From assembly GCA_902795095.1 (NCBI GenBank), contig CADBKB010000027.1, positions 1 through 15,917 of the forward strand: a stretch of 15,917 bases of DNA, in the 5' to 3' direction. How positions within the stretch are numbered: the stretch's first letter is position 1; each line of letters opens with the position of its first letter. Both the position numbers and the translations under genes were made by a program. The stretch comes from Oscillospiraceae bacterium (GTDB taxonomy: Bacteria > Bacillota_A > Clostridia > Oscillospirales > Oscillospiraceae). Shown here one piece after another: positions 8,443 through 15,715 of this stretch. The notes under the pieces were generated by a model. The model did no database searches, had not been told where the DNA came from, and saw nothing but the letters and a program-made list of their open reading frames with translations.

Positions 8443-8514
8443 AAGCCCTTCGGTGCGGCCACCTCATCCGTCACGGCTTCGCCGTGCCACCTTCCCCTCG
8501 AGGGGAAGGCTTTG
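8443..8514 (-). repeat. Second repeat family, copy 3 (inverted)
   Basis: On the minus strand it reads AAAGCC, arms CCTTCCCC/GGGGAAGG around TCGA, a second hairpin with arms CACGGC and GCCGTG around GAA, then ACGGATGAGGTGG and a tail ending CGAAGGGCTT. The second stem differs from copies 0 and 1 but is still fully paired. Confidence 0.78.
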
Positions 8515-8540
8515 GTGCGGAGCGGCTTTATGGGTGCGTT

Positions 8541-8655
8541 GGAGCCCTTCGGTGCGGCCACCTCATCCGTCACGGCTTCGCCGTGCCACCCAAGGTGAAT
8601 GCCCGCGAAGCGGGCAGAGAGGGTGGCCTGGGCCATTCCCCTCAAGGGGAAGGCT
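8541..8655 (-). repeat. Second repeat family, copy 4 (inverted, interrupted)
   Basis: It has the same tail and CACGGC/GCCGTG hairpin as copy 3, but about 46 bp are inserted between that hairpin and the CCCC-TTGA-GGGG hairpin. The insert contains its own GCCCGC-(GAA)-GCGGGC hairpin (8601-8615). It ends about 30 bp before the gyrA ribosome site. Confidence 0.68.
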
Positions 8656-8697
8656 TATGCCGCCCGGCGGCAAACCTTCCATAAGGAGTGAATATTT

Positions 8698-11241
8698 TTG
8701 GCAAGAGCGAAAGACTACAAACCCGAGGATATCACATTCCCCGAGCAGACCATCGTATCGAACGATCTGGTCAAGGAGATGGAGACCTCGTTCATTGAAT
8801 ATGCCATGTCGGTCATCGTGGCCCGGGCCCTGCCCGACGTCCGCGACGGCCTCAAGCCCGTACACCGGCGCATCCTCTACGCCATGTACGAGGACAACCT
8901 GACCGCCGACAAGCCCTTTAAAAAGTCCGCCACCTGCGTGGGCGACGTGCTGGGCCGCTACCATCCCCACGGCGACGCCTCCGTTTACGACGCCATGGTG
9001 CGTATGGCCCAGGATTTCTCCATGCGCTATCCCCTGGTGGACGGCCACGGCAACTTCGGCTCCGTGGACGGCGATCCCCCCGCGGCCTACCGCTACACCG
9101 AGGCCAGAATGTCGAAGCTGGCGGGCGAAATGCTCCGCGACATCGACAAGCAGGTCATCGACTGGGATCCCAACTTCGACGAGAGCCGCCAGGAGCCCCG
9201 GGTGCTGCCCGCAAGGCTCCCCAACCTGCTGGTCAACGGCTCGTCCGGCATCGCCGTCGGCATGGCCACCAACATCCCGCCCCACAACCTGCGGGAGGTC
9301 ATCGACGCGTGCATCTGCATCCTGGACGACCCGGAGTGCACCCTGGCGGACCTGATGCAGCACATCCAGGGCCCGGATTTCCCCACCAGGGGCATCATCC
9401 TGGGCCGCAGCGGCATCCGCGCCGCCTACGCCACCGGCCGCGGCCGCATCACCGTGCGCGGCCACGCGGAATTTGAGGAATTCGGCCACGACCGCATCCG
9501 CATCATCGTGGACGAGCTGCCCTACCAGGTCAACAAGAAGTCGCTGGTGGAGAACATCGCCGAGCAGGTGAAGGACAAGCGCCTGGAGGGCATCTCCGAC
9601 CTGCGCGACGAATCCGACCGCAACGGCATGCGGGTGGTCATCGAGCTCAAGCGCGACGCCAATCCCCAGGTGGTGCTCAACCGGCTCTATGCCCAGACCG
9701 CCCTGCAGACCACCTTCGGCGTGAATATGCTGGCCCTGGTCAACAACCAGACCCAGCCCCGCATCCTCTCCCTGCGCCATGTGCTCGACGAGTACCTGGC
9801 CTTCCAGGAGGAGGTCATCACCCGCCGCACGAAATACGACCTCAAGAAGGCCGAGGACCGCGCCCACATCCTGCAGGGCCTGCTCATCGCCCAGGACAAC
9901 ATCGACGAGGTCATCGCCATCATCCGCTCGTCCTATGACGACGCCAGAGAGCGCCTCATGGCCCGCTTCGGCCTCAGCGAGATCCAGGCCCAGACGATCC
10001 TGGACATGCGTCTGAAGGCCCTGCAGGGGCTGGAGCGGGAGAAGCTGCAGAACGAATACGACGAGCTGCTCAAGCGCATCGAGTGGTTCAAGGAGGTCCT
10101 GGCGGACGAGAGCCTGCTCAAGGGCATCCTCAAGGAGGAGCTCACCGCCATCCGCGACAAGTACGGCGACGAGCGCCGCACCCGCATCGAGGATGTGGAG
10201 GGCGAGCTGGACATCGAGGACCTGATCGAGGAGAAGGAGTGCTGCTACACCCTGTCCAACACCGGCTACATCAAGCGCATGGACGTGGACGCCTACCGCA
10301 CCCAGCGCCGCGGCGGCCGGGGCGTGACCGCCCAGAGCCTCAAGGAGGAGGACTACGTCAAGAGCCTCTTCGTCGCCTCCACCCACGACTACCTGCTGTT
10401 CTTCACCAGCCTGGGCAAGGTGCACCGCCGCAAGGGCTACCAGATCCCGGAGAGCGGCCGCACCGCCCGGGGCACCGCCGTGGTGAACGTGCTGCCCCTG
10501 GAGCCGGAGGAGAAGGTCACCGCCATGCTGCTGACCCGCTCGATGGAGGAGGAGCGCTACCTCACCTTCGTCACCCGCAGGGGCACCGTCAAGCGGCTGG
10601 AGCTGGGCCTGCTCAACACCGCCCGCAAGGCGGGCATCCGCGCCCTCAGCCTGGACGAGGGCGACGAGCTGGTGGCGGTGCTCTCCACCGGCGGCAGCGA
10701 TAACCTCATCCTGGCCTCCCACGACGGCATGGCCATCTGCTTTGCCGAGACGGACGTGCGCTGCATGGGCCGCGACGCCGTGGGCGTGCGGGGCATGCAG
10801 CTCGCCGAGGGCGACTATATCGTCGGCGCCGGCGTGGCCGAGCCCGGCACGCAGCTGCTCACCGTCACCGAGCGCGGCTACGGCAAGCGCACCCCGGTGG
10901 AGGAGTACCTCCGCCAGGACGGCGAGCTCCGCCGGCCCCAGGGCAGAGGCGGCAAGGGCATGAAGAACATCTCCCTGAGCGACCGCACCGGCAAGGTGGC
11001 GGGCGTGTGCATCGTCCGCGAAAGCGACCATATCATGATGATCGAGGAGGGCGGCGTCATCATCCGCATGGCGGCGGCGGACGTGAACGTCTACCGGCGC
11101 GACGCCCAGGGCGTCATCCTCATGCGCGTGGGCGAGGACAGCCGCGTGTCCGCCGTGCAGGCGGTGGCTCCGGAGGAGGACGAGCCGGAGACCGACGGCG
11201 CGGAAACAGCGCCCACGGAGGACGGGAACGATGAGGCGTAA
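8698..11241 (+). CDS. gyrA: DNA gyrase subunit A
   Basis: GyrA is the DNA-cleaving and wrapping subunit of gyrase. The 847-aa product includes the winged-helix and tower region with catalytic Tyr133 in AAYRYTEAR, the quinolone-determining segment [18 protein letters not shown] (88-105), coiled-coil and gate helices at about 365-510, and a C-terminal beta-pinwheel whose GyrA box is QRRGGRG (536-542), the mark of a gyrase rather than topoisomerase IV. It ends in an acidic tail. The residue matching Escherichia coli Ser83 is Ala94, while Asp98 matches Asp87. The start is TTG 8698, with AAGGAG at 8683-8688, 9 bp upstream; no ATG nearby fits the family N-terminus. The stop overlaps rnhA. Confidence 0.98.
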   Translation: MARAKDYKPEDITFPEQTIVSNDLVKEMETSFIEYAMSVIVARALPDVRDGLKPVHRRILYAMYEDNLTADKPFKKSATCVGDVLGRYHPHGDASVYDAMVRMAQDFSMRYPLVDGHGNFGSVDGDPPAAYRYTEARMSKLAGEMLRDIDKQVIDWDPNFDESRQEPRVLPARLPNLLVNGSSGIAVGMATNIPPHNLREVIDACICILDDPECTLADLMQHIQGPDFPTRGIILGRSGIRAAYATGRGRITVRGHAEFEEFGHDRIRIIVDELPYQVNKKSLVENIAEQVKDKRLEGISDLRDESDRNGMRVVIELKRDANPQVVLNRLYAQTALQTTFGVNMLALVNNQTQPRILSLRHVLDEYLAFQEEVITRRTKYDLKKAEDRAHILQGLLIAQDNIDEVIAIIRSSYDDARERLMARFGLSEIQAQTILDMRLKALQGLEREKLQNEYDELLKRIEWFKEVLADESLLKGILKEELTAIRDKYGDERRTRIEDVEGELDIEDLIEEKECCYTLSNTGYIKRMDVDAYRTQRRGGRGVTAQSLKEEDYVKSLFVASTHDYLLFFTSLGKVHRRKGYQIPESGRTARGTAVVNVLPLEPEEKVTAMLLTRSMEEERYLTFVTRRGTVKRLELGLLNTARKAGIRALSLDEGDELVAVLSTGGSDNLILASHDGMAICFAETDVRCMGRDAVGVRGMQLAEGDYIVGAGVAEPGTQLLTVTERGYGKRTPVEEYLRQDGELRRPQGRGGKGMKNISLSDRTGKVAGVCIVRESDHIMMIEEGGVIIRMAAADVNVYRRDAQGVILMRVGEDSRVSAVQAVAPEEDEPETDGAETAPTEDGNDEA

Positions 11242-11674
11242 GACCGTCACGGTCTACACCGACGGCGCCTGCTCCGGCAACCCCGGCCCCGGCGGCTGGG
11301 GGGCGATCCTGCGCTACGGGCCCCATGAGAAGGCAATCTCCGGCGGCGAGGCCGAGACCACCAACAACCGCATGGAGCTCACCGCCGCCATCATGGCCCT
11401 GCAGGCGCTGAACGAGCCCTGCGCCGTGGAGCTCTACACCGATTCCCGCTATCTGGCCGACGCCCTGGAGAAGGGCTGGGTCTACAACTGGCGCAGAAAC
11501 GGCTGGCGCAAGCCGGACAAAAAGCCCGCCCTGAACGTGGACCTGTGGGAGCAGCTGCTTGCCCTGCTGGAGCGCCACGAGGTGCGCCTGCACTGGGTCC
11601 GCGGCCACGCCGACAACGAGTTCAACAACCGCTGCGACGCCCTGGCCGTGGCCGAGAGCCGAAAATTCCTATAA
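11231..11674 (+). CDS. rnhA: Ribonuclease HI
   Basis: RNase HI cuts the RNA strand of RNA:DNA hybrids, removing R-loops and primer remnants. The 147-aa length is typical. The catalytic carboxylates Asp11 ([16 protein letters not shown]), Glu49 (NRMELTA), Asp71 (YTDSRY) and Asp136 (RCDALA) are all present, as is the loop histidine His126 (WVRGHADN). The basic handle region, [17 protein letters not shown], is retained, as in the Escherichia coli type. ATG 11231 lies inside the gyrA 3' end (11-bp overlap in another frame), with GGAG at 11217-11220 as ribosome site, so translation is probably coupled to gyrA. A strong terminator follows directly. Confidence 0.97.
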   Translation: MRRKTVTVYTDGACSGNPGPGGWGAILRYGPHEKAISGGEAETTNNRMELTAAIMALQALNEPCAVELYTDSRYLADALEKGWVYNWRRNGWRKPDKKPALNVDLWEQLLALLERHEVRLHWVRGHADNEFNNRCDALAVAESRKFL

Positions 11675-11675
11675 A

Positions 11676-11717
11676 AAAACCCGCCGCTGTGCCAAAATCG
11701 GACAGCGGCGGGTTTTT
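11676..11717 (+). terminator. Strong terminator of the gyrA-rnhA unit
   Basis: A perfect 12-bp stem (ACCCGCCGCTGT at 11679-11690 with ACAGCGGCGGGT at 11702-11713) is flanked by A-rich and T-rich tracts and followed by TTTTT. It starts right at the rnhA stop and could also work in the other direction. Confidence 0.93.
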
Positions 11718-11730
11718 GCAGGACGGCGGG

Positions 11731-11862
11731 GGACGGATGCCCACATCCGCCCCCACGGGATGACGGAAGGCCCGGTGGAAGCGGGCGGATGTGGGCATCC
11801 GCCCCTACGGGATGACGGAAGGCCCGGTGGAAGCGGGCGGATGTGGGCATCCGCCCCTACGG
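11731..11862. repeat. REP-like cluster (copies 7 to 9) with a 52-bp tandem duplication
   Basis: Copy 7 (11731-11752) is a degenerate stem, GGACGGATG/CATCCGCCC around CCCA, lacking GTAG but followed by CCAC. Copies 8 (11783-11808) and 9 (11835-11860) are minus-oriented, with arms GGGCGGATG/CATCCGCCC, loop TGGG and CTAC. Copies 8 and 9 lie in two identical 52-bp units, 11759-11810 and 11811-11862. The bases after 11862 begin a diverged third unit, which runs into a 17-bp match (11866-11882) with 1023-1039. Confidence 0.85.
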
Positions 11863-11905
11863 GATGGCGGTTGACGGAAGCCGGCGCGGGCTGGTCGATT
11901 GGATA

Positions 11906-11934
11906 TTGTTTTTTCCTTCGGTTTTTGGTAAAAT
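11906..11934 (+). promoter_or_regulatory. Promoter of the cysteine hydrolase operon
   Basis: There is a good -10, TAAAAT (11929-11934), with an extended TG at 11926-11927, and a weak -35, TTGTTT (11906-11911), at 17-bp spacing. It lies about 45 bp upstream of the ATG at 11979 and downstream of the rnhA terminator and the repeat cluster, as expected for a new transcription unit. Confidence 0.6.
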
Positions 11935-11978
11935 ACTGTCAGAATGTGCGCCCGGAACGGGCGGAGAGGAGCGGCACT

Positions 11979-12494
11979 ATGAATGTACTGATCGTTGTTG
12001 ACATGCAGAATGACTTTATCGACGGCGCCCTCGGCACGCCGGAGGCCGTGAAGATCGTCCCCGCGGTGCGCAAACGGATCGAACAGGCGAGAGATCGGGG
12101 AGAGACCGTCATTTTTACCCGTGATACACATTATGAGAACTATATGGAAACCCAGGAGGGCAGGAATCTTCCCGTGCCCCACTGCATCAAGCACACCGAG
12201 GGCTGGGAGATCTCCAGCGCCCTGCCCGTGGGCGACGCGCTGATCCTGGACAAGCCCACCTTCGGCTCGGCGGATCTGGGCCGCTGCCTGCTGAGCATTC
12301 AGCCCGCACGGATCGAGCTCATCGGCCTGTGCACCGATATCTGCGTCATCTCCAACGCCCTGCTGGTCAAGGCCTTCCTGCCGGAGGTGCCGGTGGCGGT
12401 GGACGCGGCCTGCTGCGCCGGCGTGACGCCCGAGAGCCATAAAAACGCCCTGGACGCCATGCGTATGTGCCAGGTCGAGGTGCTGAACGGATGA
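11979..12494 (+). CDS. Cysteine hydrolase of the isochorismatase/nicotinamidase family
   Basis: This 171-aa cytoplasmic enzyme has the family catalytic triad: Asp8 in VVDMQNDF, Lys92 in LDKPTFGS and Cys122 in GLCTDICVISNA. Asp49 and His51 (RDTHYENY), with His68 (PVPHC), are placed as metal ligands are in nicotinamidases. The family hydrolyses amides or vinyl ethers; nicotinamide to nicotinate is the most plausible reaction from the CTDICV motif and the short length, but other amides cannot be excluded. ATG 11979 is preceded by GAGAGGAG (11964-11971) at 7 bp; upstream in-frame starts read through rnhA and the repeats and are rejected. The stop overlaps the next gene as ATGA. Confidence 0.9.
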   Translation: MNVLIVVDMQNDFIDGALGTPEAVKIVPAVRKRIEQARDRGETVIFTRDTHYENYMETQEGRNLPVPHCIKHTEGWEISSALPVGDALILDKPTFGSADLGRCLLSIQPARIELIGLCTDICVISNALLVKAFLPEVPVAVDAACCAGVTPESHKNALDAMRMCQVEVLNG

Positions 12495-13000
12495 ACGAGC
12501 CCCTGTTTGAGCTGCACTATACCCGCAGCGTGGACCAGGTCAAGGAAGCCCAGCGCTATATATTCCGCAAGCGGCCGAGCGCCATCGCCATGCACGTGCT
12601 GGTGATCATATGCGTCGTGCTCAATCTGGCGCTCTGGTTCTGGCGGGGAGATCCCGTCAATCTGATCGCGGCGATGTGCGTGGTGCTCATCGTGCTGCTG
12701 CGGGGCTGGTTCTTCCACTGGACCCTGCAGAACGTCGACCGGCGGGAGGAGGAGGTGTTCCACGGCTGCCCGCCGGAGGTCACCGTGCGGATCTATGATG
12801 ACCGCGTGGAATCCGAGGGACCCGGCGCGAAGACCAACACCGCCATATCCAGCTTCCGGCGGATCTACCGCACCGACCGCCTGATCGTGCCCCATACGAA
12901 GGGAAATCTCATGTTCCTGCTCCCCGAGGACGCCTTCACCAAGGGCTCGGCGGAGGAATGCGTCAGATTCTTCGCCTCGAAGGGGATCAAGGTTTCCTGA
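12491..13000 (+). CDS. YcxB-like membrane protein
   Basis: This 169-aa protein has a short cytoplasmic N-terminus, two adjacent hydrophobic helices (about 31-51 and 57-77) and a soluble C-terminal domain whose pattern, VRIYDDRVESEGPG, then SFRRIYRTDRLIV, then MFLLPEDAFTKGSAEECVRFFASKG, matches YcxB-like proteins. The function of that family is not known, so none is assigned. ATG 12491 was chosen for its 4-bp overlap with the hydrolase stop and because the upstream in-frame start only adds eight residues inside the previous gene. The overlap indicates cotranscription with the hydrolase; a functional link is unproven. Confidence 0.78.
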   Translation: MNEPLFELHYTRSVDQVKEAQRYIFRKRPSAIAMHVLVIICVVLNLALWFWRGDPVNLIAAMCVVLIVLLRGWFFHWTLQNVDRREEEVFHGCPPEVTVRIYDDRVESEGPGAKTNTAISSFRRIYRTDRLIVPHTKGNLMFLLPEDAFTKGSAEECVRFFASKGIKVS

Positions 13001-13070
13001 AGCCGCATCGTCCGTTTGCACCGCGCCTGTTGGGAACCAACGACGCCGCGCAGATCAAATCAGCGCGAGC

Positions 13071-13096
13071 GGACGCATCCGGGGATGCGCCCCTAC
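13071..13096 (-). repeat. REP-like hairpin repeat, copy 10
   Basis: On the minus strand it reads GTAG, arm GGGCGCATC, loop CCCG, arm GATGCGTCC: a 9-bp stem with one mismatched pair. The TAG inside GTAG (13095-13093) is the stop codon of the HAD gene. Upstream, at 13029-13041, lies a 5-bp hairpin GTTGG-GAA-CCAAC whose sequence is shared with 5706-5716. The 92-bp gap between the converging YcxB-like and HAD genes holds nothing else I can identify. Confidence 0.75.
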
Positions 13097-13926
13097 GATA
13101 AACAAAACCGTTCGATGGCCTTCGCCGCGCCGTCGTGATCGCAGTCGTCGGTCACGAAGTCCGCAATCGCCTTGATGTCCGGGTGGGCGTTGCCCATGGC
13201 CACGGCGATGCCCGCGGTCTCGAGCATCGTCCGGTCGTTGAGCCCGTCGCCCACGGCCATGACCCGCTCCGGCGGGATCTCCAGCGCCTCCGCCAGGGCC
13301 CGCAGGGCAGCGCCCTTGTTGGCCGCGGGGGCGTTGAGTTCAATATTGTGCTGGATCGAAGAGGTCACGACCATGTCGGGGAACCGCACCGGCAGAGATT
13401 TGAGCAGCTCCTTCTGCAATTCATCCGTGCGGGTGAAGACGATGATCTTCTGCACATCCCGGCCGACTGCCCGCAGGTGGGCCTTGAGCTCGTCCACGGG
13501 ATTGCGCAGCGCGCGCAGCATTTTCAGATAAAACGGATCCGGCACATATTCCGGGGCGATTTCCCAGAATTTCCGGGTGATCCAGCCCCAGTCGCCCTGG
13601 TAGCAGTCATAAATCACGTCCTGGGTGTCCAGATATTCCATGGCCGCCAGGGCCCGCGCACAGGGCAGCTCCGCGGCCGCGACGGTGCGATCCTCCAACG
13701 CGTCGTACACGTGGGCGCCGTTGATGGTGATGCAGTAGCGCACGTAGGGCGCGCTCTGCAGCTCCGCCGGCAGGCCCTTGAAAAATCTGCCGGTGGCGGG
13801 CACGACCAGCGCGCCGGCCGCTGCGGCGCGGGACAGCGCCGCGGAAGCCCGGGGCGTGAGCTTTTTTTCCGTGGTGAGCAGGCTGCCGTCCATATCCAGG
13901 GCGATCAGCAGGGGGGTATTCGGCAT
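13093..13926 (-). CDS. Cof-type HAD-family phosphatase
   Basis: This 277-aa cytoplasmic hydrolase belongs to the HAD IIB (Cof) group, which dephosphorylates sugar phosphates, flavin mononucleotide, pyridoxal phosphate and similar small metabolites. The four HAD motifs are present: DMDGSLL with nucleophile Asp11 and acid/base Asp13, Thr45 in PATGRFF, Lys204 in NKGAAL, and the metal-binding GDGLNDRTML with Asp227 and Asp231. The large alpha/beta cap spans about 85-195. The substrate cannot be told from sequence. The start (ATG at 13926-13924) has AGGAGG at 13940-13935, 8 bp upstream. The stop codon lies in a REP-like repeat. It runs against the direction expected for a replication fork leaving the origin near 3000. 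Confidence 0.92.
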   Translation of the reverse strand: MPNTPLLIALDMDGSLLTTEKKLTPRASAALSRAAAAGALVVPATGRFFKGLPAELQSAPYVRYCITINGAHVYDALEDRTVAAAELPCARALAAMEYLDTQDVIYDCYQGDWGWITRKFWEIAPEYVPDPFYLKMLRALRNPVDELKAHLRAVGRDVQKIIVFTRTDELQKELLKSLPVRFPDMVVTSSIQHNIELNAPAANKGAALRALAEALEIPPERVMAVGDGLNDRTMLETAGIAVAMGNAHPDIKAIADFVTDDCDHDGAAKAIERFCLS

Positions 13927-14010
13927 AGAGAAGTCCTCCTTGATAATTCATGCGTCGGGAAGCTGCCTTCCCGCGGCGGGGCAGGCGCCGGCGCGGCGCA
14001 TAACAAAACC

Positions 14011-14039
14011 ATTATAGCACACAATCGCAAAAAAGACAA
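14011..14039 (-). promoter_or_regulatory. Promoter of the HAD phosphatase gene
   Basis: On the minus strand, TTGTCT (14039-14034) is a -35, followed by a 17-bp spacer and a perfect TATAAT (14016-14011) with an extended TG (14019-14018). It starts transcription about 75-80 bp before the ATG. The -35 lies within the T-rich tail of the leftward terminator just upstream. Confidence 0.85.
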
Positions 14040-14061
14040 AAACCGCAGCTTGCGGCTGCGG
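14030..14061 (-). terminator. Leftward intrinsic terminator upstream of the HAD promoter
   Basis: On the minus strand, CCGCAGC (14061-14055), a CGCAA loop and GCTGCGG (14049-14043) form a 7-bp stem followed by TTTTTGTCTTTTTT. No leftward gene is evident upstream, so it may end a small RNA or an unrecognised short transcript. The same CCGCAG also pairs with CTGCGG at 14130-14135. Confidence 0.65.
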
Positions 14062-14285
14062 CTTTCGCCTTAGGAGAAAGAAAAGAGAAAAGAAGAAAAT
14101 GGATATAGGAAACCGGGAAGCCCGGTGCTCTGCGGTTTTTACACTCATAGGATAACGGACGAACATGTCTAATTCATGTCTGAAAAATGAACAAATTGTA
14201 AATTCGCACAAATTCCAACATCATTTTTTGTACACTTCGTCCGATCCGTCGAATCAATTTCTCATTTTTGCCGAAAGGAGCGCCC
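14062..14285. other. Non-coding region between the HAD and rhomboid genes
   Basis: It contains a purine-rich run (about 14071-14105), a hairpin ACCGGG-AAG-CCCGGT (14112-14126), the right arm (CTGCGGTTTTT, 14130-14140) of an 11-bp inverted repeat whose left arm is 14038-14048, and two direct copies of CATGTCT (14164-14170 and 14175-14181) spaced 11 bp apart. A weak rightward promoter candidate is TTGTAA (14196-14201) with CATCAT (14219-14224). I see no convincing protein gene. Confidence 0.5.
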
Positions 14286-14861
14286 ATGAAGAAGTTCCCC
14301 ATCCATTATAACGCCCCGGTGACCATCAGCTTCTCCCTGCTGGCCCTGGCGGCGCTGGCCGTCAATCTCGCCACCGGCGGAGCGGCGAACAAGCTGCTGT
14401 TCAGCGTCTATCGCTGCCCCCTGCGCGATTTGCTGGCTTATCCGCGGTTTTTCCTGCATGTGCTGGGCCATTCCGGCTACAGCCATTACATATCCAATAT
14501 GCTCCTGCTGCTGGTCATCGGACCGGCTATGGAGGAAAAGTACGGCAGCCGGCGGATATTGCTGTTCATTGTCATCACCGCCTTTGTCACGGGTCTGGCG
14601 CAGTTCCTCCTGTTCCCGGGCAGCGCCCTGCTGGGAGCCAGCGGGATCGTGTTCATGCTGATCATGCTCTCATCCCTCTCCGGGGTCCGGGACGGGGCGA
14701 TCCCCGTCACCCTGATCCTGGTGGCGGCGCTGTATCTGGGCGGCGAGATCCTCAAGGGCGTGACGAAAACCGACCAGATCTCCCAGTTTACCCACATCCT
14801 CGGCGGTGTGTGCGGCGTCATCTTCGGCTTTGCCGCGCGGCCGGGAAAGAAACAGAGGTAA
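14286..14861 (+). CDS. Rhomboid-family intramembrane serine protease
   Basis: Rhomboids cleave membrane-spanning substrates inside the bilayer. The 191-aa protein is almost wholly hydrophobic, with about six membrane helices. The catalytic dyad is intact: Ser119 in LLGASGIVF and His170 in FTHILGGVCG; the accessory HxxxN motif is His67 to Asn71 (SHYISN). A short basic tail, RPGKKQR, ends the protein. ATG 14286 has AAAGGAG (14274-14280) 5 bp upstream; an in-frame TTG at 14268 would overlap that site and is rejected. The next gene starts 4 bp after the stop, so the two are probably cotranscribed. The substrate is unknown. Confidence 0.92.
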   Translation: MKKFPIHYNAPVTISFSLLALAALAVNLATGGAANKLLFSVYRCPLRDLLAYPRFFLHVLGHSGYSHYISNMLLLLVIGPAMEEKYGSRRILLFIVITAFVTGLAQFLLFPGSALLGASGIVFMLIMLSSLSGVRDGAIPVTLILVAALYLGGEILKGVTKTDQISQFTHILGGVCGVIFGFAARPGKKQR

Positions 14862-14865
14862 GGAC

Positions 14866-15558
14866 ATGAAAACAAAGAAAAAAGGAAGAATCCGCCGGAT
14901 CCTGCTCGTGCTGCTGTGCGTCTGCCTGGCGGCGGGACTGATCGGCCTGGGCGTCAACGCCTGGGTGCGCCGCAGCGTCAGCGACCGGATCCTGACCCCC
15001 GCCGAAGCGGCGGCGGACGGGGACTACGACTGCATCCTGGTGCTGGGCTGCCAGGTTTGGCCCGACGGCTCCCCCAGTCTGATGCTCCGCGACCGGATCA
15101 ATCGCGGCCTGGAGCTCTACAAGGCCGGCGCCGCGCCGAAGCTGCTCATGAGCGGGGACCACGGGACCATCGGTTACGATGAGGTGAACGCCATGAAGCA
15201 CGTGGCCATCGACGCCGGCGTGAGCTCGGAGGACGTGTTCATGGATCACGCGGGGTTCTCGACCTATGAGAGCATCTACCGCGCCCGGGACGTGTTCCAG
15301 TGCAGGCGGGTGCTGATCGTCAGCCAGGAGTACCATCTCTACCGCGCCCTGTACTGCGCCAAGGCCCTGGGCCTGGACGCCTGCGCCGTGGCGGCGGAGG
15401 ATATTCACTATCCCGGCCAGATCATCCGCGAGGCCAGGGAGATCGCCGCCCGCAACAAGGACTTTTTGAAATGTATCTTCAAGCCGGAGCCCACCTTTCT
15501 GGGCGAGCCCATCCCCATCACCGGCTCCGGCGACGCCACCAACGACGAATACAGCTGA
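14866..15558 (+). CDS. SanA/YdcF-like protein (DUF218), membrane anchored
   Basis: This 230-aa protein has a basic N-terminus and one hydrophobic helix (about 11-33), so it is anchored with its main domain probably outside the cytoplasm. The DUF218 domain is clear: ILVLGCQVWPDGSPS (57-71), LMLRDRINRGLELYKAG, KLLMSGDHG (92-100), YDEVNAMK, DHAGFSTYESIYRARDVF (127-144) and VSQEYHLYRALYCAKALG. In Escherichia coli SanA affects envelope integrity and vancomycin sensitivity; the biochemical activity of the family is poorly defined, so only an envelope role is suggested. ATG 14866 lies 4 bp after the rhomboid stop, with AAGGAC as a modest ribosome site. Confidence 0.9.
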   Translation: MKTKKKGRIRRILLVLLCVCLAAGLIGLGVNAWVRRSVSDRILTPAEAAADGDYDCILVLGCQVWPDGSPSLMLRDRINRGLELYKAGAAPKLLMSGDHGTIGYDEVNAMKHVAIDAGVSSEDVFMDHAGFSTYESIYRARDVFQCRRVLIVSQEYHLYRALYCAKALGLDACAVAAEDIHYPGQIIREAREIAARNKDFLKCIFKPEPTFLGEPIPITGSGDATNDEYS

Positions 15559-15715
15559 CAAAGGGCGGCTTTTGTTTTCCGTAAAATAAATATGTAAACC
15601 ACGCGGCAGATGCAGCCCCGCCTGTACTGAAAAAGGAGCGCAGTCCGCCCCGGACCCCCGCACGCGCAGGGGCGCCGTCCCATCTGCGCCTGCTTGCGTA
15701 AGGCTTCCGGTATTC
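15559..15715. other. Non-coding stretch after the DUF218 gene
   Basis: GGGCGGCTTTTGTTTT (15563-15578) resembles the right half of a terminator, but no matching left arm is present. The remainder is GC-rich with short imperfect repeats of GCGCAG. No gene is supported. Confidence 0.45.

Noticed and set aside
8563..11250. Very long minus-strand open frame opposite gyrA
   Set aside because: Same cause: GC-rich third positions in gyrA leave the antisense frame open. No ribosome site or domain supports it.
11731..11862. Possible CRISPR array from closely spaced repeats
   Set aside because: The 52-bp units are contiguous with no variable spacers, and no cas genes are present.
13948..14211. Minus-strand 87-codon open frame with hydrophobic stretches
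   Set aside because: It runs through the terminator hairpin and HAD promoter and lacks a ribosome site. A shorter leader peptide inside it cannot be excluded.
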